A DNA stretch of 64,000 bases from Echinarachnius parma (GCA_037951105.1 JBAMJV010001370.1:1-64000); one strand, 5' to 3'. Counted from the first letter of the stretch, positions 1-10,822 are shown. Numbers and translations are program-made. The notes: generated by a model from the sequence alone, not told the origin.

Positions 1-9
1 AGATTCATT

Positions 10-55
10 TAATCCATATCGAGATCCCTAACCAACCCCCTTCAACATTTGTATA
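10..55 (+). repeat. Left terminal inverted repeat of element 1
   Basis: Perfect 46-base reverse complement of 5939-5984. The outer part (10-28) is followed by TA (29-30) and then by the family core end, which has a run of C followed by TTCAACATTTGTATA. The element at 11106 has the closely similar CTTTAACATATGTATA in the same place. Confidence 0.95.
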
Positions 56-2238
56 ATCCCTGACCCACACAAATAGCATACGGGAAGTATACTTACTGAC
101 TGGAGGAGGGGTCGGACAACGCAGACTACATCTACATAGGGCCAGCCGCCAGAACCGCCTCAGCAAGGACCGGGCCTCCGGCCACCACGTCTCGCCGATA
201 ACATGAGACGAACGCATTTGGCGACGCCCAGCAAGGAGCCCGTAGAACCTCGCCCAACAGGGGCTCCGTTAACGAGAGCCCACGAGTCGGCCATCGCCCG
301 GAACTCGTGGGCATGGACAAGTGACTAAAACAAGCGTATCATGTCCTGCTGCGAGAATCGCCAGCACCATTAACGAAGGGAAGCCCAGACGCGGCCATTG
401 CCCGGGTCTTGTGACCCCGGGCCGGCGGCTGGGCAAAAAACTGGGTTCCCAGTAATAAAAAGCCCCCTTGGACGGAAGGGGCCGACCACCACCCATCTCT
501 TACCAGCCCTGACCTAATGCTAACAAGGTGCGCCAGGTACTCCGCCTCGGGTCAGGGCCAACGCCAGCAGGAAGACCGGCAGGACCGGCTCCAGCCAAGG
601 GAGGCCCTCAACATAGGCTCAACCTGGAGCACGGACCAAGGCCTGAGAACACCGGTCGAGACCCAGGACGGTACCAGAGACCTGGAAGATGGGCGTCGTA
701 AACAAACCGCCTGCATGATTCGGGAACTAGGCTCTCGATGCAGTATAATTCAAATAAAATTATTAAGTTTGCAATTGGCAAGCATTTACCAAATACTTGC
801 ATTTCCTTTACCATAGGCAAAACAACAAATGAGCCATGTTCTGGCCCTCAAATTGCAAACTCCACCACTACAATACTAGCCAAATATTGTCACTATAAAC
901 CCATTCTCATATAAATAGAGCGCCATGACGAATACCGCAGATACACTGCTAATGTTAGTGCCATCAGTAATAGGCAACCTACATACATATTAGGTCACCT
1001 CAATCATGTGTATCACTATTTCATGTGAGCTACCCCACATAAGCCAGATAAATGACTCTCAAGGAATCTATTGTCCATTAAAACTTAATTGCCCCCCCGC
1101 AAATCATCCTGAAGACCGAGGGGAGAAGGAGCCATTGAGACGGGAGGAGACGGCCTCGCGTCCCCCCCGCCAGCTTATATCTGCAACGACCATGGGACTG
1201 TCGGGAACCCAACCCCGACCGACCGTCCCTGGAGGGGCGGAAGAAAAACCCCCCAAATATCCTGCATCTGGAACATTTGTAGGGACCGGATGGAGAAACG
1301 ACAACCGGCACTAGGACCACCAAGCTGATGAGGGGGCCGGGAACCTGCCAAGACTCCGCCGGAGCCAACAGCCTCATGCGTAGGCGACGGAAGGCATCTG
1401 AACCACCCGAAGGAATCACTCGTGACTTCAGCTCGATGATGAGGGACCTAGCGACCTGACCCAACTGAGTATCTCTGCAAGGAGCAGACGAAGTACGACC
1501 TCTGAAAAGAGAATATCCGGACTCCTCGAGATCGTGGGGGCCTGGCACCACCGACACCTGCCGAAAGGGGTCCCTGGAGAAGGACTTCAGGCCAAATGAG
1601 AAGGCCTCGGCACTGAACTGACCGCAACCCAACCTGGGAACCGAGAGACTGCCAACAGCCTAGGCGAACGGGGGCGTGGGGATGAATGGAAGACTCCATG
1701 CTGAAACAAGGGACATCTAGAACGGCAAAAAACCGAGATACAATATCAGCCGGGGAGCCTCGTACGCAAGGGAACCAACGACACCGGATCAGGTTTAGTT
1801 ACACAGCAACGGGGCTGAGGAAGAAGAAAACCCCGACTGTGTCCACGGAAAATTCAGTCCTCCCCCGGAAAACGAGGTATAGAACGTTGGGATACCAAGA
1901 TTGGCTAACCACCCTATCAAAGCCAAACTGTCTTAAATGCAATGGCCAACCCGCCATCCGTGCACACGAGCATTCGACTGAGAAAGGGGAATCGAACTGA
2001 TGAGTAACCGCCTTAACGAGGCTGACCCTATGATACAACTCCTTGTCCACAACATAAACAACGCCGATCGCGTGGCTTAAAACCAACAATGGCCCACTGG
2101 CCATCGCAACGGATCCCGGCGCATAACCCAGACCCACAGGCAACGTTATGCCCTGAGATCGGGCTCAAACCGGGCCGGATCCACACAGGCCTAGGGGAGA
2201 TAGTAGTAGACAACAAACAAGCCATAAGACAAGAGTCG

Positions 2239-2270
2239 TGGCGACCCTGCCAGGACGCAACCTAAAGCCC
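2239..2270 (-). pseudogene. Extra tRNA T-arm and acceptor 3' half ending in CCA
   Basis: Directly downstream of the Arg-like tRNA on the minus strand there is a second T-arm and acceptor strand, ending GGTCG then CCA (2239-2241). It closely matches the 3' half of the Arg-like sequence at 12015-12070. It looks like a tandem partial duplication of the tRNA 3' half. Confidence 0.5.
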
Positions 2271-2345
2271 TGGCGATCTCGTCCGAACACGAATCTGGAC
2301 CCGCCTGGTCCGCAAACAGATGCCTCATCCTGCAGCCTCGCGACC
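2271..2345 (-). pseudogene. tRNA-Arg(GCG)-like sequence with encoded CCA
   Basis: Read on the minus strand this is a full-length tRNA-shaped sequence of 72 bases plus a discriminator G and an encoded CCA (2271-2273). The acceptor arm has six of seven pairs including one wobble. The D-arm reads GGATGAGGC, as in Arg tRNAs, and the anticodon loop TTGCGGA gives anticodon GCG. The T loop reads TTCGTGT, with T where A58 is nearly universal. Position 26 is A where Arg tRNAs have G. Several stem mismatches suggest it is not a working tRNA. Animal nuclear tRNA genes normally lack CCA and use ACG for this arginine box, so this looks like a copy of a processed tRNA. A similar Arg-like sequence lies in the element at 11106-18179. 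Confidence 0.6.
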
Positions 2346-3076
2346 CTCACTCGACGAGGGAAGCGAAACCTCCACAAAAAATATAACTGTCCGGCGCCCC
2401 ACCTAGACGCCCGAAGGTAAAAACCAAAGGGAAGTCGGTGGGGGGGGGGGGGGGCACCGGCTCCCCCCCCACCCCACGGGACATGAGCAAGGACAGCGAT
2501 AAGGGGACCCGCCAGGGGTCGCGCGGGCACCCCGATAGGTCTACCGCGGACAGGGATCCCGGGGGAGCCAAAGGAACCAACGGAACCAAAGGAACCTACC
2601 CCGCGTAGGTGACTAAACACCCCGTGGCAAGTGACGCGCATCAACCCGTGCGTCAAAGGACATGCGGTCAAGACGACTATATCGAGAGAATTTTAATACA
2701 GCTCACAGCATGACCTACGTCTAGACGGGGCTCAAACCATACTCCCGCTCCTCAAGAATCAAATAGCATTCACTGAGAGCGACAGGAACTTATCCATATG
2801 CGTAACCAAAATTTAAATACAAGCCATAACATGGCTCCTTTCTTAATTAATTTACCGTGGCAATTATCAAAAATTACGCTAGCGTCTAATAGCCCGGGGC
2901 GACACCCTGGCTAGCGCACGGATCGATCCCAACTACCTAAAGTAACGGGATCTCCTGGAAGCCACATCATAAAATCTATTCCCTCATACATTGTCGCACT
3001 GTCATGAGCAACGAGTATGGGACAAACTTCAAATTTAACTCTAAATATATACACACCAAAGAACCATATCACATAA

Positions 3077-3151
3077 TGGTGACCCCAACGTGATGCGAAC
3101 ACGCAGTCTTCTGACCTGGAGTCAGAGGCGTTACCGCTGCGCCACGGCACC
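3077..3151 (-). pseudogene. tRNA-Trp(CCA)-like sequence with encoded 3' CCA
   Basis: On the minus strand this matches animal tRNA-Trp closely. The D-arm begins TGGCGCAGCGGTAACGC, the anticodon stem TCTGA/TCAGA is perfect around loop CTCCAGG (anticodon CCA), and the T stem is GCGTG/CACGT. The 3' strand TGGGGTC is followed by A73 and an encoded CCA (3077-3079). The 5' acceptor strand is degenerate, with one mismatch and three wobbles. The T loop is TTCGCAT, with C where A58 is expected, and position 26 is C instead of G. It is probably a pseudogene inside element 1. The encoded CCA points to a copy of mature tRNA. Confidence 0.75.
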
Positions 3152-3237
3152 CCGAAATGTACATCACATCCCCCTGTACCACAGCACCAGGGGGAGCGCC
3201 GACAGAACGGACGAAACAGCCGCAAGACTAAGAGTTC

Positions 3238-3830
3238 TTACCCACGGCCTGGTGGGAACTGGCCTACCGAGACCAGGTATCCGGGAATAAGCAGTAGCCC
3301 GTCCATCCTGGGTAGATATAACCAGCGTGGTATGGTCGTAAGCTGGACGACGCCCAGTAGGCTCCTGGATGCACTGCTGACCCACGTGCGTCAAAGGCCT
3401 CGGAACGAGCTGGCTACTCCTGCTTGTGAGAGGACTTATTGGTAAAGGTGAGAAGTGGCCCGGGGAATAAGATCTTTTACCGTGGCGAACCCCAGCTAGC
3501 TTTAATATAGCTTAATTATCTAAAGCTGGGGTTAGTCGGCCTTACCGTACCGCCTGCGACTTACAACCGGGGATAGCACCTAGGCTGGCGCAACGGTCCC
3601 GGGCCCTGCAGTGATAGGGGGACCGTCTTCAGGATCACCCTACAAACCTTAAGCCAAGGGATCACCTGGGTGCTACAACATAGCCTCGCCCAACCGTGAG
3701 GCGCGAAAGGCAAAACGGGAGTGAAAATCCATTCCCCCTGGTCCCAACTCAACTCGAACCGGGGGAAGAAACCCGGCCTCAATCGCCCTGACTCGCGATC
3801 CTCGCTACCCGAGGCCAACGAGAGGGCAGC
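3238..3830 (+). repeat. Internal direct repeat of element 1, copy A
   Basis: About 590 bases that recur at 4388-4889. Shared landmarks are a TTACCC start, a block around GATAGGGGGACCGTCTTCAG, a block around CACCTGGGTGC, CCGTGAGGCGCGAA, and a CCGGGGGAAG block near the end. No open frame is conserved between copies, so the repeat is probably noncoding. Confidence 0.75.
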
Positions 3831-3867
3831 ACAAGACCTAGCTTAGATACCACACACAACAAACTCA

Positions 3868-4003
3868 CCTGGGTGTTACATACATTTTCTTGCCCACCTG
3901 TGTGGCAGAACGGAGTTCCAAAAAAACCCATACCCCCCCGGTCCCAACACACAGCGAACCGGGGGAAGGGAACCCGGCAACAAATCTCTGAGCCTAGCCC
4001 CCC
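3868..4003 (+). repeat. Internal direct repeat of element 1, partial copy
   Basis: Matches only the 3' part of the large direct repeat (ACCTGGGTGTTACA, CCCACCTGTG, ACCGGGGGAAGGGAACCCGG). It lies between copies A and B. Confidence 0.55.
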
Positions 4004-4387
4004 CGCGGGGCTGCGGCGCGGAACGAGACACCCCCCCCATCTCGGGGGGGGGGGGGGGGGGGGGGAGCGCTGCTGCAAAGGCCCCCTCCGAGGGGGCCGC
4101 GCTATCAATAACACGAAAAAACGGCCGAAGCGCTAATTAGATTTCCACCACCGTGGTACTCAACTCGGTCACATTCCTATCGGTTTCTAACAATTCTATC
4201 AACTACTGACAACAATCCCAATTGTGTTAACTGACCCCGAGGCCCAGTGCTACCACCGAGAGAGGGGCTAGTAATAAGGAAGTGACAACAATAATACAAA
4301 TCTAGACGATGCAGGTTTGAGACCTGAAATATCATACCGCTTGTCAGCCTGATAAGCGGTTTACTCTAAGCGAAGGAATCACGTCAT

Positions 4388-4889
4388 GGGACTTACCCCT
4401 GGTCCAGAGGGGACTGGCCTCCCTCGGTCAGGAATCCCGGGAGAAGAAGTCACTCGTCCATGCTGGGTGCGACGTTTCGAGTGCACCGGGCGCGGTGTCC
4501 CGCGCCCGTCAAAAGCTATGGAAAGAGCGGACTTACCCGGCTTGCGAGAGGACTTACGTGTGCGGTGAGAAATGGCCCGAGTCTTGAACTGCTCACCGTG
4601 GCCAAAGCCGGACATCATAGGCGAATTACAACCAGGGACAGCACCCCGGCTGACGCCACGATCCCCGGGCCCTACGATGATAGGGGGACCGTCTTCAGGG
4701 GACCCTACTAACCTCTAGCCATAGGATACCCCTGGGTGCCACAGCTACTGCTTCGCCCACCCGTGAGGCGCGAATTAGTAGAACGGGATTCTAAATTTGG
4801 TTCCCCCGGAACCGACTCATTGAACGACCCGGGGGAAGGGAACCCGGCCTCAAACTCCCCGTCTCGTGGCCCTCGCCGGACGAGACCGA
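4388..4889 (+). repeat. Internal direct repeat of element 1, copy B
   Basis: Second large copy of the repeat at 3238-3830, shorter but with the same order of blocks. A T-arm-like hairpin and a second hairpin lie just upstream (about 4312-4365), and G/C and A/T homopolymer runs follow downstream. Confidence 0.75.
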
Positions 4890-5853
4890 CAAGACGTCCT
4901 CCCAACCATCATCCGATGTCATACCTAGATGCACAAAGGAACAAGGTAAAGAAAAAACAAAGGAAAAAAAAAGGAGGTTAACATCCCCCCCATAAACACT
5001 CAATTATTTTTTTTTTTTGTCCCTTCGCGGGCACCCCCGCACTTTTTTTTTTTTTTTTTTTTTTGAAGTGTGGGGGTGGGGGGGGGGGGGGGAAAGGGGA
5101 AGGGGGCGGAGGGCCAACAACCCCGACGCCACCTCCCCCCAACACATGTTTCAAACCATGGTGACCCCGACGAGGCACCACCCCCCCTCAACAAAACAAA
5201 GGCCAAAAGGACAAGCCCCGACCACGAGGTCGAGCCAGCACACACCACAACAAAGCCATAAAAACAAAATGGCGGGAATGCAAGAATACAAACATGACAT
5301 CAAAAATAAAAAGTAAAAACTTTCAACATCATTCATGAATCGAGCACAACGCCTCCGAAATGATTGACGGCCATAGAAAGAAAGGAAGCAACATTATACA
5401 CGAGCCAAGACGCAAGGCCCCCCGAACGAGGGGGCCTAGCAAGCCCAAAAAAATCAATCTTATACATGACCCGAGGTATAGAGCCCCGAGAAAAAAATTT
5501 AACTGGGAGTGAAAACTCGGACCGAATCTCGCCCGTAACTCCGGGGGAACACTCCCACAGCGAGCCGTCCGAAAATTCACGCATGCGTCATTTTCTTAAC
5601 CACCAACGGAGCGCCAGAAAAACCTAACAAAAAGCTCCGAAAATGGTCTCAATATCGCTTCTGACAAGGTCCAAGGACTTACAAATCAAAATAGGGTTAT
5701 TGCGCTACACTGATAGATAGAAAAGGAACGGTCTTACTTTAGTTGTAGACTGCTACGAAAATTCTTAGAATCAAATGCAAGAGCGCGATTTCTAGCGTGA
5801 CTGTCTCTAAGGCGTCGCAAATTGAAAGAGGACAATTATGGCCCAGCGCCGGG

Positions 5854-5861
5854 TATATATA
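5854..5861 (+). promoter_or_regulatory. Possible TATA box near right end of element 1
   Basis: TATATATA in a GC-rich setting, 70-80 bases inside the right inverted repeat. It is symmetrical and could serve either strand. A CAAAATGGCGG motif resembling a YY1 site lies further in at about 5265. No gene is seen downstream, so promoter activity is conjecture. Confidence 0.2.
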
Positions 5862-5938
5862 GGTGGTGTAGTCTCGGTCCAAGGCAGTTTCTTTTTAGGG
5901 TGGTTTTTGGCGAGTTGTTTTCTGTGCATCCAAATGGA

Positions 5939-5984
5939 TATACAAATGTTGAAGGGGGTTGGTTAGGGATCTCGATATGGATTA
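5939..5984 (-). repeat. Right terminal inverted repeat of element 1
   Basis: Exact reverse complement of bases 10-55. It is followed directly by AT-rich intron sequence that leads into the receptor exon beginning at 6146. Confidence 0.95.
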
Positions 5985-6145
5985 CACGTTTAACTTACCA
6001 TGTGTTAAATGGAAAGGTTATGGTTAGGGTTTAATAGTCAATCCAGCACACAGAGTGTACATTTCCACTCCAAAGGAAGCATTCCGGCCAGGTGCCTCAT
6101 AGGCACACACATTACTATCACCACCAATGAGGTTATTAAACTTAC

Positions 6146-6337
6146 CATTCCGGAGATGGAAGGGGTATCATCCGGTTTCAGCATCATGCCCTCCGTGGTG
6201 AAGTGGTACTGGAGAGCGGTCTTCAGCTGCTCCGAGGTACAGTTGATGTGCTTGTCGTCAGCGTCGTACCAGTTGTCCGGGTACCAACCGATTAAGAACC
6301 AAACGATCTTGGGGCCGTACAGGTTCTGTTTGTAGAC
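6146..6337 (-). CDS. GABBR1: GABA-B receptor (GABBR1-type) ligand-binding domain exon, 4th of 4 seen
   Basis: A 192-base phase-0 exon of 64 codons, read right to left. It encodes VYKQNLYGPKIVWFLIGWYP, then continues through INCTSEQLK and FTTEGMMLKP to SISGM. This matches the lower lobe of the Venus-flytrap domain of metabotropic GABA-B receptors, where family members read VYK..LYG.KYVWFLIGWYADNW and TTE.VMLNP. The tryptophan of GWYPDNW corresponds to the GABA-contacting Trp278 of human GB1b. The acceptor is CCCATCAG before GTC, and the donor is ATG followed by GTAAGTT. The codon junction with the 19.5-kb exon is exact (TGT GAG, then GTC TAC). The receptor is a class C G-protein-coupled plasma membrane protein. 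The next exons would lie left of base 1, beyond element 1, which sits in the downstream intron. Two decayed copies of this exon follow at 6444-6566 and 6724-6825. Confidence 0.93.
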
Positions 6338-6443
6338 CTGATGGGAATGAAAATAGTAAACACAAAGACATTAGATAGTCACATAATCAATAGTCACTTC
6401 GATCATACGTCAGTTTAGCTGCTCTGATATGGCGGTCTGATAT

Positions 6444-6566
6444 GGCGGTCTTCAGCTGCTCCGAGGTACAGTTGATGTGCTTGTTGATAGCATCGTACCA
6501 ATTGTCTGGGTACCAACCGATCAGGAACCAAACAATCTTGGGGCCGTTCAGGTTATGTTTGTAGTC
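6444..6566 (-). pseudogene. Truncated duplicate of the 6.2-kb GABA-B exon
   Basis: The minus strand again encodes this exon's first two thirds, with IVWFLIGWYPDNWYDAINKH and INCTSEQLKTA still in frame, preceded by an AG acceptor. The homology then stops without a matching donor, and a small duplication of ATATGGCGGTCTG lies at the break. The frame has no stop within the homologous part. It could be a recent partial duplicate or a rarely used alternative exon; without a donor it is most likely not spliced in. Confidence 0.8.
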
Positions 6567-6723
6567 CTAGTGACAAAAATATCAAACTCAAAAGTAAACA
6601 CATCAAAATTTCAAACTATTTTTCATAAAATAACAGAAGTTTTAGGTGATTTTAAGTAACCTGGTGAAAAAAAAATACAAAGACAAAATTAGATTTTCAT
6701 ATTATTGTTCATAAATTAATTTA

Positions 6724-6825
6724 GTTGATGTGCTTTATATTATCAGTGTTGTACCAGTTGTCCAAGTACCAACCTTCTAAGAGCAAAACAATGTATTATG
6801 GGGCTGCACAGGTTTGTTTGTAGAC
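6724..6825 (-). pseudogene. Second, older duplicate of the 6.2-kb GABA-B exon
   Basis: More diverged copy: the minus strand starts with CAG then GTCTACAAACA and retains GGTTGGTAC and GACAACTGGTAC, but has several stops and indels. The intron sequence that follows each copy is also shared, so whole units of about 230-260 bp were duplicated. A trace of a fourth unit lies near 6880-6960. Confidence 0.7.
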
Positions 6826-7013
6826 CTGGCAGTCATAAAAACAAAGTATTAAACACAAAATAATACACATCAGATTTTCAAATTGTTGTTCATAAAATTA
6901 TTCACGAATACTATAAAAGCTTAGCTGCTCTAATATGCGATTGATGAATCTGTGTAAATAGTTATTTCTAGGCTCCCTTGTTGTCATAAAGTTCCATTTC
7001 CAGTACTCTGCAT

Positions 7014-7438
7014 TTAAAGGGGACCACCAAGCAAATAACAACACATAATTATATGTTTTGGTACCGTTTTGTGATATCAAATAGATACCCAACATTTTGC
7101 AAAGGGTTGTTTAATTCATAAACAATGCAATTAATTACCACCACTTACGGAACCATTATTATTTCATGGTTTCGTACGCGCCAAATATTTGCGAGTGCGC
7201 CAATTCTATTCACGCGTACGTTTGGAGACAATAGAATCCCGGACGATTCATTCACTCTGGACAAAGGTAGTCTTTGTACATGCAGACCCATGAACACATG
7301 CTTTAGTGGTGATGCGTGTTCCAATTATATATTTTTTCTTCTGGAACATATTTTGTTGAACTTGTTGATGGAATGGACTACTAAAGATGTTACCTTTCAT
7401 TTATAAGAATATTATTTTGGGGTGGTGGTACCCTTTAA
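7014..7438. mobile_element. Short inverted-repeat element, TTAA-ended
   Basis: Termini TTAAAGGGGACCACCA and TGGTGGTACCCTTTAA are inverted. Length 425 bases, no coding capacity seen. A relative with ends TTAAAGGGAGCCAACA is at 52903-53455, and both share GGAATGGACTACTA near the right end. Likely a non-autonomous element with a TTAA target. Confidence 0.65.
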
Positions 7439-7628
7439 GCTCTGAACTAGATCAGTAAGTCAATGTAGCACAAGGATAGACGGGTCATAGAGTATAATGG
7501 TGTTGTGACGGTAATATGACGAGTTGGCAGGAAGTTTGCTCCAATATAGGTTCATGTGTGACATTCCTATTATGTGTGCTTACAGGAACAAATTAGATAA
7601 GATTAGATTCTGGTAATAATGAAGGTGC

Positions 7629-7852
7629 TGGTGGTTGTGATGGTGATGGTGATGGTGATGGTGATGGTGATGGTGATGGTGATGGTGATGGTGATGGTGA
7701 TGGTGATGGTGATGGTGATGGTGATGGTGATGGTGATGGTGATGGTGATGGTGATGGTGATGGTGATCTAGTGTTTTTGGTGGTGGTGGTGGTGGTGGTG
7801 GTGGTGGTGGTGGTGGTGGTGGTGGTGGTGGTGGTGGTGGTGGTGGTGGTGG
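7629..7852 (+). repeat. Simple repeats (GATGGT)n and (GGT)n
   Basis: About 140 bases of a six-base GATGGT repeat, then about 75 bases of GGT. Any histidine-, proline- or valine-rich frame across it is an artefact of the repeat. Confidence 0.95.
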
Positions 7853-7853
7853 T

Positions 7854-7925
7854 GTTAACCCTTTGCCTACCGGAACCTGGTGGGTCCTGTATTTACTCTT
7901 TGGAGATTGCAAAATCTAGTAGGGG
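7854..7925 (+). repeat. TTAACCC mini-repeat
   Basis: A member of the short family that begins TTAACCCATTGCCTAC, contains GGAACCTGGTGGG and a GGGGATTGCAAAATC-like block, and ends GGGAACAGGTTAA. Here the right end is degraded. Confidence 0.7.
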
Positions 7926-8271
7926 AACAGAATCACAAAATGTTTTTTGTTTTTTTCAAATCTGTAGCGGATATGAACATATTTTGATCTGTGACATCAT
8001 TTTGGGGCAACTTTCTGATCATAAACATTTATAGGCAGAATCCATTTTTTTGGTTAAATTAATTGAATATCACAATTTATCTCCCAATTTTTATTGTTGC
8101 AAATAATCAAAGAATTCATATTTGTTGAAATGTGCTCAGTCAGAATCAACGCATTTAATTCTTTCCTGCCAACTGCAGGTGATAGATCAAGAAAATTACA
8201 AATGCCTCTACAAATCATGAGAGGATTTGAACATATTTAGATTTCAAAATGATATAGACCCTATATCATAT

Positions 8272-9478
8272 ATGCAGAGAATTGTGTCTCTTCTAATAAG
8301 TCCATAATTAAGTCTTTACAGATAGTAGACGTAGAAGAAAGTAATAACAAAAGTAATTAGCAGTACTCATGAAAAACATAATAAAATAGGAAGAAAAAAT
8401 TCCTTAGATAATGAATTGTGAAGAAGAAAAAAATACAATTAATCGTGGAGAATTGAATCACGTCCTATTAATAATTAATAATAATTGTCCATTTTGATAT
8501 AGTGCTTTATTGCAGTTAAGTCTCAAAGCGCTCGGAGCATTATTACCTGGGCTTTAGCCGAGCAGCCTTATTCAATCGCTCAAGCATTTCAAGGAATATA
8601 TTCCTGCCAAGTACCCATTTACTGCACCTGGGTTGAGAGCAGCAAATGTGGATAAGGTGTCTTGCTGAAGGACACACGTGCCGCGGCTGGGAATCGAACC
8701 CACGACCTTCATATTTAAAGACGAAGGCTCGAACCAATATACCACGACACTCCCACTAATGAGCCTATAGAACGATTGAAAGGAAATGTAGTGTAATTTG
8801 CAATGTACAACGGTGAAATTATCCATATGACCTTAAATGAACGCAGATGTGTGGTGAACTGAGGCTCTTCTAATACGTCCATTATGGTGATTAAGTCTTT
8901 ATAGATAACAAAGAAAAAAGTAATAACAAAAGTAATAAGCAGTATTCATAAGAACCATAGCAATGTAGGAATAACACATTTATAACATAATGCATTATGG
9001 AGAAGATGACCAAACCATAAATTAATCGTGGCGAATTGAATCGTGTCCTAATGAGCTTTTAGAAAGATGGATAGGAAATGTGGATGGTGTTTATGCTTTG
9101 TGAACAACAGTGAATTAATCAGCAATGACCTTAAATGAACACGTATGTGAGAAGAATATGTCCATTATGGTGATTAAGTCTTTATAGAAAACAAAGAAAA
9201 AAGTAATAACAAAATTAATAAGCAGTATCATAAGAACCATAGCAACGTAGGAATAACACATTTATAACATAATGCATTATGGAGAAGATGACCAAACCAT
9301 AAATTAATCGTGGCGAATTGAATCGTGTCCTAATGAGCTTTTAGAAAGATGGAAAGGAAATGTGGATGGTGTTTATGCTTTGTGAACAACAGTGAATTAA
9401 TCAGCAATGACCTTAAATGAACACGTATGTGAGAAGAATATGTCCATTATGGTGATTAAGTCTTTATAGAAAACAAAG
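8272..9478 (+). repeat. Tandem repeat of about 275-292 bp
   Basis: Landmark TGTCCATTATGGTGATTAAG occurs near 8876, 9148 and 9440, with nearly identical units between. An older, diverged unit starts near 8290 and is split by a SINE. Nothing coding is visible. Confidence 0.85.
8470..8754 (-). mobile_element. tRNA-headed SINE
   Basis: On the minus strand the head (from 8754) has an RNA polymerase III B box, GGGTTCGATTCCC, and a tRNA-like A-box region. A middle domain follows with CTTCAGCAAGACACCTTATC. The tail contains CGCTTTGAGACTTAACTGC and AATAAAGCACTATAT, resembling L2/CR1-type LINE 3' ends used by many SINEs of marine deuterostomes. It splits one unit of the surrounding tandem repeat. Target duplications are too eroded to state exactly. 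Confidence 0.85.
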
Positions 9479-9499
9479 ATCTGAATTGTCAATATCAAG

Positions 9500-9610
9500 T
9501 TAGATGTCACTCTGTGTGATATCCAACGTTCTGACAAACTCCTCATTGTATAGCAAGGCCCGAGCTTCTTTAGCGGAGAAGGTTGTTTTCCGAGACATGG
9601 ACGCAGCCAT
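9500..9610 (-). CDS. Small ORF or possible first exon, 36 codons
   Basis: On the minus strand, AAGATGGCTGCGTCC gives a strong start context followed by 36 codons (MAASMSRKTTFSAKEARALL and on to TQSDI) and a stop. The ATG context resembles a YY1-type start region of housekeeping genes. I recognise no family. It lies inside the large intron of the GABA-B gene, so it could be a nested gene's first exon, a transposon leader or chance. Confidence 0.2.
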   Translation of the reverse strand: MAASMSRKTTFSAKEARALLYNEEFVRTLDITQSDI

Positions 9611-10822
9611 CTTAGCTAAGATCGACTGCGCAGAGTTTGGAAGTTGCTACACACCGATGCGTGTCAACCGGATTTTCTCAATTATTTTCAATAGGACCAT
9701 ACACTTTTCTATGCCGATCTCTACAGTAGACAACTTATACAATATGCACACTCAATATTAGCACGGTAAACCATATACCTGAGATACTATAGCACCTGTA
9801 AAACGCACGGGCGGTTAGGGGCGGTTTAGGGAGTAATAGGAAAGGCGGTCCCGGGCGGTCCCGGGCGGTTCAGGGACTAATAGGTTAAAAGACAATATCT
9901 TGTATTGAAAGGCAGGTGTCAGTGAAATGCACAAGTTTTTTGTTCTAATCTTTGGATCGAAAGAAAAACTCTTTAATGACAAATGAAAAACAGACAAAAT
10001 CTGTCAAAAAGACTGTACATGTATATCAGGTGAAGCATTCAGCTGAAATATATATGCTACATTATATGGCAATTTTCTTTTTATCCTCTGAAGTAAGGAA
10101 CAAAATGTGGTTATTTTAACGGAAAAGAGAAAAATCCTTTTATCCCATGAATTATTCAGCTAACGCATGTCTTTCCTTGTTTGCACTGAAACAGAATAAC
10201 AAGCATTAAAACCTGTTTTGCTCGCAAGTTTCCGCGAAAAACGGGAAAGCCTGACAAATCAAATGATGTTGCAGTGTGCAGTCAATGGCACTTGACACCC
10301 ACTCTGCGGTGAGAAGCACATAACATATTAATGCACACATGGGACTAGCAACAGTTTTTAGTGGTTTTTCTCTCTCTCTTGTTCACATCCATTGTGGCTA
10401 TTTCACAGTATCTTTTTTTAAAACCATCACTTCTGCTGCTGAATTTAAATCCAATCAGTAATGTGAGATAAAATGTGTTGTGTACATGTACATAAGGGTA
10501 ACTAAGTGACATTTTGTGGTTTAGAAACCACACACACAAACGCACACATGGGATTAGAAGTTTTTGTTGTTGTAATATCTACTCAATTCTTATAAAGCTA
10601 TATAGATACAATTGCAAATTGTACACTTTGTTTTGTCCATCCATCAATGCCATTTATACTAACTTACTGTTACTTTCTCTCAATCTAAAATTGATTTGTC
10701 AGTAATGAGAATAAGAGTTGTGTATATACTATGCGATAAACTCGTACTTCAATTTATAGTGGGGCCCTTTTGGGCAGTTAAAGGGCTTAAATCAGACGGA
10801 TCCCCCATGCGTTTATTGCATT
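9611..10822. other. Intronic stretch, nothing recognised
   Basis: AT-rich sequence. There is a short GGGCGGTCCC triplication near 9810-9870 and a weak direct repeat around CACACATGGGA (10336 and 10545). No gene seen. Confidence 0.6.

Larger units (their letters stand above)
10..5984. mobile_element. Large GC-rich inverted-repeat element 1
   Basis: A 5.97-kb element bounded by perfect 46-bp inverted repeats. It is clearly richer in G+C than the AT-rich DNA to its right, and the change coincides with the terminus. The core runs from base 31 to 5963, flanked by TA at 29-30 and 5964-5965. Outside the TA are arms that form a palindrome with each other. I found no transposase or other recognisable protein; the longest open frames are GC-rich and resemble no family I know. 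The interior holds tRNA-like sequences, long direct repeats and homopolymer G/C runs. The last 90 bases match the right end of the element at 11106-18179, so the two belong to one family. Superfamily unknown; a TA duplication would fit Tc1/mariner-like or ISL2EU-like enzymes, but this is inference. It is probably non-autonomous. It lies about 160 bp downstream of a GABA-B receptor exon. Confidence 0.85.

Noticed and set aside
1078-1632. 184-codon minus-strand frame in element 1
   Set aside because: GC-rich composition lengthens open frames; the translation shows no family motif and no counterpart in element 2.
1960-2040. Possible extra tRNA (AGTTCGATTCC B-box-like on the minus strand)
   Set aside because: The T stem does not pair and there is no acceptor or CCA; a B-box match alone is weak.
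4312-4365. T-arm-like CAGGTTTGAGACCTG followed by a 12-bp hairpin
   Set aside because: No D-arm or anticodon arm nearby on the same strand; two adjacent hairpins only.
4388-4470. Resemblance of GGACTTACCCCTGG to the U1 snRNA 5' end
   Set aside because: Similarity stops after about a dozen bases; no Sm site or U1 stem-loops follow, and copy A has diverged at the same place.
7580-7912. Long histidine- and proline-rich minus-strand frame
   Set aside because: Produced entirely by the GATGGT and GGT simple repeats.
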